This document shows positions 58,220-64,000 of a stretch of 64,000 nt of DNA, one piece after another. Where the stretch lies: contig JAIXWD010000023.1 in NCBI GenBank assembly GCA_027482225.1, forward strand, positions 110,480 to 174,479, written 5' to 3'. The notes below the pieces were generated by a model. It saw only the letters and a list, made by a program, of their open reading frames with translations, was not told the origin of the DNA and made no database searches. Position numbers and translations under genes: made by a program. The number at the start of each line of letters is the position of its first letter. Position 1 is the stretch's first letter. The stretch comes from Bacteroidota bacterium. Lineage in GTDB: Bacteria > Bacteroidota > Bacteroidia > UKL13-3.

Positions 58220-58498
58220 ATGGATAAAGTAAAAGTAAAACAAGTAGATGGGGCGGTTGATACCACTTCGAAACAAAGCGTGTCAGGGGAGAAAACATTC
58301 AATTCGCCTACCAACTTTTCGCCTGCGATTTTAGAGAAAGGTGTTTATGCCATTCGAATTGAAGGGAGTTGGATATACTGGGCATTAGACCTGAATAATC
58401 TCAACCAAGATGGCAACTTTCGAATTGGCATTGGCAGAGAAATGGCATTGATTGCAGAGGTGAGTAAAAATGGTATTTGGGAGCGTTACACACTTTAA
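58220..58498 (+). CDS. fibre-like small protein
   Basis: A 92-residue protein from ATG 58220 (MDKVKVKQVDGAVDTTSKQS). The opening KVKQVDG is again a phage-fibre phrase, followed by SVSGEKTFNSPTNFSPAIL, a motif frequent in fibre repeats. The end has a beta-type stretch (YAIRIEGSWIYWALDLNN, GIWERYTL). It completes a run of three small fibre-like genes. Confidence 0.55.
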   Translation: MDKVKVKQVDGAVDTTSKQSVSGEKTFNSPTNFSPAILEKGVYAIRIEGSWIYWALDLNNLNQDGNFRIGIGREMALIAEVSKNGIWERYTL

Positions 58499-58524
58499 GA
58501 TGAACTTATTAATTCGCATAATAC

Positions 58525-58827
58525 ATGACTACCAAAACACGACTGAAACTCACCGTGATCGCTGCCTTATTCCTAGGCGGAATTACTATTATGGCAACCA
58601 TTATGAAAATGGAAGTTGTAGCGACCACAAGCATCGCAGGAATTATGACAATTCTATCAGCCTACATATGGGCGCAAACCAAAAGACCTTCCGGATATGA
58701 ACTTTCTGATAAAAATATTGAGCAGCAGATTCAGCAGGACGATAATACTTTGCGTGTTCGCAGCTCTGTGTTTCCTGCTGGCTATCAAGCTGACGGGAAT
58801 GCTGAGAAGTCAGAGCAAGGAAAATGA
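58525..58827 (+). CDS. holin-like two-helix membrane protein
   Basis: A 100-residue protein with two membrane helices (LTVIAALFLGGITIMATIM and VVATTSIAGIMTILSAYIW) and a polar C-terminal half (SDKNIEQQIQQDDN). The arrangement near a lysin and a spanin-like gene suits a class II-like holin. The last 44 codons overlap the start of the next gene in another frame. No family can be fixed from sequence. Confidence 0.6.
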   Translation: MTTKTRLKLTVIAALFLGGITIMATIMKMEVVATTSIAGIMTILSAYIWAQTKRPSGYELSDKNIEQQIQQDDNTLRVRSSVFPAGYQADGNAEKSEQGK

Positions 58828-59332
58828 TAGACTTAGTAAAACCCTCGCACAGACTGTTCAACAATTAAAAGAAATTCAGACACAGTCAGGACAAATTGCT
58901 GTCGAAAATGAGGTGTTGAAATTACGACTAAGAGAGTTGAGTACACTCTATCCGAAATTAGTTAATGAAATCCGCAATCTGAAAATCAATCCCAAAAGAG
59001 CGGAGAGTATTTCAACCACATCAATCAATGCTGAAAAGCGCATTACTACGATGCTTCGAGATAGTGTGATTCATGATACTATTCCTGTAAAAGTGTTTTC
59101 ATACAAAGACAACTATTACACGGTTAATGGCGTAGCATATGATAGCACACAGGAAGTAAAAATTCATTACCAAGACACACTTGTTCAAGCGGTTTATCGT
59201 GGTAATCGAGAAAAACCTTGGTTATGGATTTTCTCACCAAGAAAATTGCAGCAAAGGGTAACACTTAAAAATCCAAACGCTCGAATTACCTATTCCGAGT
59301 TCATTCAAATTCAAAGACGAAAATCAAAATGA
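58697..59332 (+). CDS. spanin/Rz-like (DUF6549-type) membrane protein
   Basis: A 211-residue protein with an N-terminal membrane helix (IILCVFAALCFLLAIKL), which supports the start at 58697. A coiled coil covers about residues 38-85 (LSKTLAQTVQQLKEIQ, IAVENEVLKLRLREL). The C-terminal domain has KPWLWIFSPRKLQQRVTLKN and ARITYSEFIQI, a pattern seen in Bacteroidota phage proteins annotated DUF6549. Topology matches an i-spanin that bridges to the outer membrane at lysis. It starts 131 nt inside the holin-like gene and overlaps the methylase by 4 nt. Confidence 0.7.
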   Translation: MNFLIKILSSRFSRTIILCVFAALCFLLAIKLTGMLRSQSKENDRLSKTLAQTVQQLKEIQTQSGQIAVENEVLKLRLRELSTLYPKLVNEIRNLKINPKRAESISTTSINAEKRITTMLRDSVIHDTIPVKVFSYKDNYYTVNGVAYDSTQEVKIHYQDTLVQAVYRGNREKPWLWIFSPRKLQQRVTLKNPNARITYSEFIQIQRRKSK

Positions 59333-60096
59333 ATCAGTTTGAACTCAATAGAAAAATAGAAGCCTTTATCAAGGCAAAGGACAGCAAGTCTGAACACTAT
59401 TCAGCCGAGGATATTGATTTTATTCAACAGTATGAGGGTGATGGTGGACAGGGTTCCAAAGGAGCAACCGGAGAAGGGTTGCTTTATGAGTTTTATACCC
59501 CTCAGTACATCGTTGACTTGATGTGGAAACTGGCCATGCGACATGGCTTTGATGCCAAAGGGAATATACTCGAGCCTTCACTCGCAACCGGAAGATTCTT
59601 TGCACCAGCACCATTCAAAGAACGCTGCTATGGCTTTGAAATCAATCCAATCACTAAACGAATTGCTGAAATCACTTATCCGGATGCACACATCTACCAA
59701 GGCTATTTTGAGACCGCTTTTTTGGAGCCGCCAAGATTCACACAAAGGCTTAAAAACAAGCTCACCTGGTTGGAGGGCTATCCCTTTTCACTGGTCATAG
59801 GTAATCCGCCATATGGAAAGTACAAGAACAAATACAGCTCGTATTTCCCAAGGCCGAAGATGCACCAAATAGAACTTTTCTTTATCTACTATGGATTGAA
59901 AATGCTTCGTCCAGGTGGACTACTGGTATATCTAACCTCAAGCAATTTCATGAGGAATGGAATCAGTTACCAGGGGGAGAAAATGGACATACAGGAGATA
60001 GCAGACTTTGTTGATGCTTATCGCTTACCTCCGGTATTCAAAGCCTCACAAGTACCCACAGACATTTTAGTATTCAGAAGAAAAGCAAACGCATGA
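59329..60096 (+). CDS. N6-adenine DNA methyltransferase (stand-alone)
   Basis: A 255-residue methylase. The SAM motif is LEPSLATGRFF, the catalytic motif IV is VIGNPPYGKY, and a later GGLLVYLTSSNFMR is typical of Type I/IIG-like N6 methylases. No specificity or nuclease domain is present. With the SNF2 helicase three genes on, it gives the two activities combined in phage P1 DarB, so protection of the element's own DNA is a reasonable inference. It overlaps its neighbours by 4 nt on both sides. Confidence 0.85.
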   Translation: MNQFELNRKIEAFIKAKDSKSEHYSAEDIDFIQQYEGDGGQGSKGATGEGLLYEFYTPQYIVDLMWKLAMRHGFDAKGNILEPSLATGRFFAPAPFKERCYGFEINPITKRIAEITYPDAHIYQGYFETAFLEPPRFTQRLKNKLTWLEGYPFSLVIGNPPYGKYKNKYSSYFPRPKMHQIELFFIYYGLKMLRPGGLLVYLTSSNFMRNGISYQGEKMDIQEIADFVDAYRLPPVFKASQVPTDILVFRRKANA

Positions 60097-60848
60097 CATA
60101 CAAAATACCACAATACCAACCACAGTTCGTGTACGACAAGGATAGCTATGACGATCTGGAAAAGCAGCTCGATGAGCTGAATGCCGAATTGAATGTTCGT
60201 GAGATTGAAGTCACATTTACCGGAGAGCGATTGTTCTTTGGTAATGTAACCAGCTCGCATGATGCGTATCAATTTATTCGAGACACCATTCTGAAAGGCA
60301 TTGAAGTGCAGGAACATTTTGTGGCTTTGTATTTAAGCCAAGCAAATAAGATAATTGGGTACTATCATCATTCAACTGGTACAATAAATTCTACTACTGT
60401 GGACATTGAAATTGTCGCAGCTGTGGCATTGAAAACGCTTGCAAAAGCTGTGATTATTTCACACAATCACCCAAGCGGAAATCTTAAACCTAGCGAGGCG
60501 GACAGAGTTATCACTAAGCGAATTAAAGAGGCACTAGCTCTCTTTGACATCAAGCTCCTTGACCACATCATTACAACCAGGGAAGGTTATTATTCTTTCA
60601 CGGATGAGAATGAACGGAGCCTAAGTGGTATGGAGAAAACATCGCCATTAGAAACAAAGCTCCGTGAGGAAATATTGAAGCAACTGAAACGAGTAACCGA
60701 AGCCAATGCACCGAACCTTTACGAGCTGTTGCATAGTCGAGAGGGTTATGCAAAGGCTGAGGAAATGGTGATTAGAAAAGTGCTACACGACCAAATGATT
60801 CCGGCAGCTGTGATACCCTTAATTGAACAAGAACTTGAAATGATTTAA
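60093..60848 (+). CDS. RadC/JAMM-domain protein
   Basis: A 251-residue protein. Residues 60-170 are the RadC-type JAB domain with the metal motif SHNHPSGNLKPSEADRV (HxH and distal Asp) and the preceding EHFVALYLSQANKIIGYYHH. Helical flanks at both ends are not recognised. RadC-like proteins are frequent on phages and integrative elements, with uncertain roles in DNA processing or ubiquitin-like chemistry. It is embedded between the methylase and the SNF2 helicase, with 4-nt and 1-nt overlaps. Confidence 0.87.
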   Translation: MTYKIPQYQPQFVYDKDSYDDLEKQLDELNAELNVREIEVTFTGERLFFGNVTSSHDAYQFIRDTILKGIEVQEHFVALYLSQANKIIGYYHHSTGTINSTTVDIEIVAAVALKTLAKAVIISHNHPSGNLKPSEADRVITKRIKEALALFDIKLLDHIITTREGYYSFTDENERSLSGMEKTSPLETKLREEILKQLKRVTEANAPNLYELLHSREGYAKAEEMVIRKVLHDQMIPAAVIPLIEQELEMI

Positions 60849-61504
60849 TGATGAGCTATGCCTGGGAACTTCCGATGTATTGGAGAGCACGACTTGAAGT
60901 GTTCAGGGAAGCTATTGCCCAAGCACAAAATGATGATCCGGATTTAGCATTGCTTCGTAATGGCGTAATGAGAAACAAAGCCTCGGAGGAAATGCAAAGC
61001 GAGGCTCGGATGAAGGAAAAGGAATTTCCAAACAGCCCTTTATCGCTTGTGGAAGTTTGCAGCTTTAATACCTGGTTTGCGCAGCATCCGGAAAAAGTAT
61101 GCGGAGAGGAAATTATTACTACTTCCAGGGAGTTTCCAATATCCATAAAAGGAGACCGCACCTGGATTGAAAACACGATTGGACATAGCATTGGCGAGGA
61201 CAGATTGATTCTGCCGGTTCCCTTTGAATGGTCAATCAAATACTTTGATGCAACCGATCCGGACTTTGATGTGGAGTACACAAATGGGGAATACAACGCT
61301 AGGATTTATCAGGGTGGAGTGGACTACAATCTTCAAATACACAAGGGAGACTATATCGAGGATAATGTGAATTTCAGAGACATCAGGGATGCGAACCTTC
61401 ACCTGATGAATTTCATGAAGGGACACCGTGGTAAAGAATCTTCAAAAACATTGGAGCTGGAAGCACTGGCTCTTGAATTAGAATTACAAATGACCGAATT
61501 ATGA
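60848..61504 (+). CDS. unrecognised protein between RadC and helicase genes
   Basis: A 218-residue protein with no signal or membrane helix. Visible features are an N-terminal LPMYWRARLEVFREAIAQAQ helix, a Cys pair (VCSFNTWFAQHPEKVCGEE), and an acidic central part (DATDPDFDVEYTNGEYNARI). The C-terminal helix (ESSKTLELEALALELELQ) is amphipathic. I do not recognise it. It overlaps the neighbours by 1 and 4 nt, so it belongs to the same operon. Confidence 0.62.
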   Translation: MMSYAWELPMYWRARLEVFREAIAQAQNDDPDLALLRNGVMRNKASEEMQSEARMKEKEFPNSPLSLVEVCSFNTWFAQHPEKVCGEEIITTSREFPISIKGDRTWIENTIGHSIGEDRLILPVPFEWSIKYFDATDPDFDVEYTNGEYNARIYQGGVDYNLQIHKGDYIEDNVNFRDIRDANLHLMNFMKGHRGKESSKTLELEALALELELQMTEL

Positions 61505-64000
61505 GTTATTTATCAGGCATACACCATAGCAGCGCATTAGGCGCAATCAATCCATATCTATCCAATCAGATAAAAGGCAACCGGCATATTCTTGACCGTG
61601 TGCTAAAGGAGGCAAATGAGCTTTCAGGGCTTGGAGATACAGAGGGCAAAGTATTGTCTTTTGATGATGTAGTTAGTCGCTACAACAAAGGCATTTCTGA
61701 AGAAGAAATCATCGCCTGGATTTGGTACAAGCGAAAGCTCGGAGTACCGATGAAAGGTTGGGAGAAATACTACCTCAAAATGACCGGCAAAGCTCTGGAG
61801 GAAAAACTATTTGACCTGGTTAGAGCCGGAGCTTTGTTCTATACCTCCGGAGAACTCCTTCCCTTTCCGATCTACACCTACGGAAATATGTACGACCGTG
61901 AGTTGCAGTTGGAAAAAGATAAAGAGGATATTCAAAAACATTGGGACGAGGATGTCTATGAAAAGCATTTGAAAGCAATCAAAGATGCAAAGCCGGAGAT
62001 GCTTTCTGTAACCAATCCGGACGAGAAAGAACGACCAATCATTACAGCCATTTCCGACTTTGCCCAGGACGGCAATCTGTTTTTCATTACACAGGTTCGT
62101 GAGGAATTTATGGAGTTGGAAAATGCCGAGGAACTTAAAAAGGTAAACGGAAAAATTGAGCGAAAGCGTGACCGTGAAAAAATCAATATCCGATTTGACG
62201 GTGAGGCAAAATACACCTTGCAACATGTGTATATCAAATGGCTATTCACACTCAACCAGGACACGGATTTTGAGAAAAGCTCACCGGTTGATATTGCAGA
62301 TTACTATATCGCCAATCGTGCGCTGCGTGACGATAAAATGAGTAAGGAAGAAAAGGCAGAACTGAAAGCCAACGCACGAATAGAGGGAGAAAAACTCTTT
62401 TCTAAATTTCTACATGAAGTAATGGCCTTTGAGGATCAGCAGCGATTGGATTATGCTTGGAACCGTTTGTATAACGGACAATCAGACATCAACTATTCTA
62501 AAGTGCCAATAGGTTTTGAATGTTCAGCTCGTTTCAAATCGGGACTTCTACAAATAACCGACATTCAGCGTGAAGGAGTTGCGTTCATGGAAGCCATGGG
62601 ATCCGGCATTAATGCCTTTGATGTGGGCGTTGGAAAAACCATGACAGCTATTGTCAATCTCGCTCACAATCTCTACTCAGGAAAATGCAGAAGACCTCTA
62701 GTAGTCGTTCCTAAACCCACCTACAAAAAGTGGATGAACGAGATAATTGGATTCACGGATAAAAAGACCGGTGAATTTGTATCGGGCGTTCTATCGCATA
62801 CCGGCATCACAGTAAATGATTGGTTCAACCTAGGAACAGATGTAGTCAGTAAAATAAATCTGAATGAAGCTGTACCGGAGAAGTCAATCACCATGGTGAC
62901 TTACGAAGGATTCAAGCGTTTAGGATTTGGTGATTCTGTTTCGGATGAACTGTTCACTGAACTTGTGAATGTGCTCGGACAATCCAAAGAAAAAACACAC
63001 CGAGATAAAGAAATCGAGTATCAGAAATTCCGTGAGATGATCGGCATTGGCCTAAAGAATACCATTGCCGATGTAGATGTGCTAGGCTTTGATTATGCGG
63101 TAATTGATGAAGCGCACAGATGCAAGAATGTATTCAGTCAGGTAAAGGCTGATGATGAAGGAAATAAACGCTACAACATACAATCGGCTACCTCTGAAAC
63201 CGGACAGAAAGCGTTTTTGATTCTAAATTTCATTCAGCGAAAGTTTGGACGAAATACGATGCTGCTCACAGCAACACCTTTCACCAATTCACCGTTGGAG
63301 ATATATTCCATGCTCTCGCTTGTGGCTTATGATTCACTGCGAGATAACGGCATAGCTAACCTCGATACCTTCTTTGACTTGTTTGTACTTCCTACCGTGG
63401 AATGGACGGCCAACTACAAAGAAGAAATTGTCGAGAAGGAAGTAATCAAGAGTTTCACCAATCGTAGGATATTACAGAAGCTCATCTACAATCATATCCT
63501 ATACAAGACCGGTGAAGAAGCTGGCGTTGTCCGACCTAAGAAAATCAACCTACCGCTGCTTTATGACTTTAACAATACGAAAATTCGCTTGGCGCAAGAC
63601 AAGCAAGTGTTGACCTACATCAACATGACTCCCAAGCAAAGGGAGAATCAGAATGGTATTGTTGCCATGGCAAAGAAATCTACCCAGGGAAAGCTCGACA
63701 TGGGCAATCTTTTTCGGGCATTAGCTTATAGTCTCGATAACGCTTTGTCTCCCTTTATCCTCAATGGTACTCCGGAGAATTACAAAGAGTTTGTGGAAGA
63801 AAGTCCAAAGATTCAGTATGTCATGGAGTGTATTCGTTCTGTAAAGAACTGGCATGAACAACATTCCGAAAATGTTTCCGCTCAGGTGATTTACATGAAT
63901 CGTGGCAAACAGTTTTTTCCGCTAATCAAAGAATACCTGGAGAATGAAATTGGTTATCAGCGTGGTGTCATGTATGATAAAACCAAAGTGGATGAAGTAG
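61501..64000 (+). CDS. SNF2-family helicase with N-terminal GLG leader (3' end outside window)
   Basis: An open frame from ATG 61501 to the window edge (833 codons visible, no stop). The N-terminal 40 residues end in ELSGLGD (motif 41-46), the same signal as in three virion-type proteins. The helicase core starts near residue 355: ITDIQREGVAFMEAMGSG, FDVGVGKTMTAI (Walker A), YAVIDEAHRCKN (DEAH) and LLTATPFTNSPLEI. The second lobe lies mostly outside. By analogy with DarB of phage P1, such a helicase could be packaged and act on incoming DNA; the leader motif fits that idea. Inference only. Confidence 0.85.
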   Translation, partial: MSYLSGIHHSSALGAINPYLSNQIKGNRHILDRVLKEANELSGLGDTEGKVLSFDDVVSRYNKGISEEEIIAWIWYKRKLGVPMKGWEKYYLKMTGKALEEKLFDLVRAGALFYTSGELLPFPIYTYGNMYDRELQLEKDKEDIQKHWDEDVYEKHLKAIKDAKPEMLSVTNPDEKERPIITAISDFAQDGNLFFITQVREEFMELENAEELKKVNGKIERKRDREKINIRFDGEAKYTLQHVYIKWLFTLNQDTDFEKSSPVDIADYYIANRALRDDKMSKEEKAELKANARIEGEKLFSKFLHEVMAFEDQQRLDYAWNRLYNGQSDINYSKVPIGFECSARFKSGLLQITDIQREGVAFMEAMGSGINAFDVGVGKTMTAIVNLAHNLYSGKCRRPLVVVPKPTYKKWMNEIIGFTDKKTGEFVSGVLSHTGITVNDWFNLGTDVVSKINLNEAVPEKSITMVTYEGFKRLGFGDSVSDELFTELVNVLGQSKEKTHRDKEIEYQKFREMIGIGLKNTIADVDVLGFDYAVIDEAHRCKNVFSQVKADDEGNKRYNIQSATSETGQKAFLILNFIQRKFGRNTMLLTATPFTNSPLEIYSMLSLVAYDSLRDNGIANLDTFFDLFVLPTVEWTANYKEEIVEKEVIKSFTNRRILQKLIYNHILYKTGEEAGVVRPKKINLPLLYDFNNTKIRLAQDKQVLTYINMTPKQRENQNGIVAMAKKSTQGKLDMGNLFRALAYSLDNALSPFILNGTPENYKEFVEESPKIQYVMECIRSVKNWHEQHSENVSAQVIYMNRGKQFFPLIKEYLENEIGYQRGVMYDKTKVDEV

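Larger units (their letters stand above)
40284..64000 (+). mobile_element. prophage-like integrated element at tRNA-Ser (right end outside window)
   Basis: The element begins at the 3' end of tRNA-Ser, carries a Bacteroidota tyrosine recombinase as its first gene and differs in content from the host segment. The layout is: integrase and DUF4248 (40554-42076), leftward helicase/nuclease cargo (42241-49572), then rightward virion-like, lysis and DNA-processing genes (49802 to beyond 64000). I saw no second copy of the tRNA 3' end within the window, so the right attachment site lies outside and the size is at least 23.7 kb. Absence of visible tail, portal or terminase genes sets it apart from ordinary tailed prophages. 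Confidence 0.85.

Noticed and set aside
49802..64000. Ordinary tailed prophage
   Set aside because: No portal, terminase, tail tube, sheath or tape-measure gene was recognisable in more than 14 kb of the module, although such genes could still lie right of the window.

Overview
The window is a stretch of a Bacteroidota genome. It is AT-rich and encodes two proteins with type IX secretion C-terminal sorting domains, a PorW/SprE-like lipoprotein, bactofilin, DUF1015 next to serC-serA, a YtxJ/bacillithiol-type redox protein and an OxyR-KatG pair. Several promoters fit the Bacteroidota TTTG-N19-TAnnTTTG form. Order and genus cannot be fixed from the sequence alone. The window divides into a host chromosome segment (1 to about 40283) and an integrated mobile element that begins at the 3' end of a tRNA-Ser gene and runs past the right edge.

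Host part. 1-2141: end of a surface protein cluster (DUF4465 protein with T9SS tail, beta-propeller lipoprotein, DUF5522 mini-protein) that resembles Bacteroidota cobalamin-binding loci. 2428-4580: SUI1-type translation factor, diacylglycerol-kinase-like lipid kinase and an outer-membrane-type protein, all leftward. 4804-11506: leftward ATP synthase operon (atpG, A, H, F, E, B, a small membrane protein, AtpZ/AtpI) headed by bactofilin and a membrane protein that lacks the expected M23 domain. 11626-16795: PorW/SprE-like lipoprotein, PBP1A and DUF1653, overlapping head to tail. 16919-23186: glycosyltransferase 9, a PolX-like protein with a degenerate polymerase site, and divergent oxyR / exported katG. 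23319-29423: sigma-54 activator, miaB, DUF2975+XRE pair, RmlD-like reductase, ComEA-like protein. 29595-35708: recA, an amber-interrupted ytxJ, trxB, DUF1015, serA, serC. 35842-40053: outer-membrane protein, rhomboid, phosphoesterase and a secreted M43 metalloprotease.

Mobile element. It opens with a tyrosine recombinase (catalytic Arg I replaced, as in IntDOT) and a DUF4248 protein. A leftward three-gene cargo follows: a RecQ-like giant helicase, an unrecognised protein, and a PD-(D/E)XK nuclease fused to a DUF2075 helicase. This is a plausible defence operon. From 49802 rightward, about twenty tightly overlapping genes form a virion-like module: many single-transmembrane proteins, a transglutaminase/cysteine-protease-fold protein, four consecutive small beta-rich proteins, a GH73 lysin, fibre-like proteins, a holin-like protein and a spanin-like protein. 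It ends with an N6-adenine methylase, a RadC/JAMM protein and a SNF2 helicase that is cut by the window edge. No terminase, portal, tail-tube or tape-measure protein was seen.

My reading, which is inference, is a prophage of a tailless, internal-membrane virus, not clearly like one I know. Two internal patterns support a coherent system. First, a short protein motif [FL][SQ]GLG[DEN] occurs five times in four different proteins of the module, written with different codons each time; it looks like a shared maturation cleavage or sorting signal. Second, the GH73 lysin ends at an A9 run, and a -1 shift there would add a 40-residue transmembrane tail that stops 2 nt before the next gene. No CRISPR array, rRNA or insertion sequence was seen, and no gene-free stretch exceeds 300 bases.
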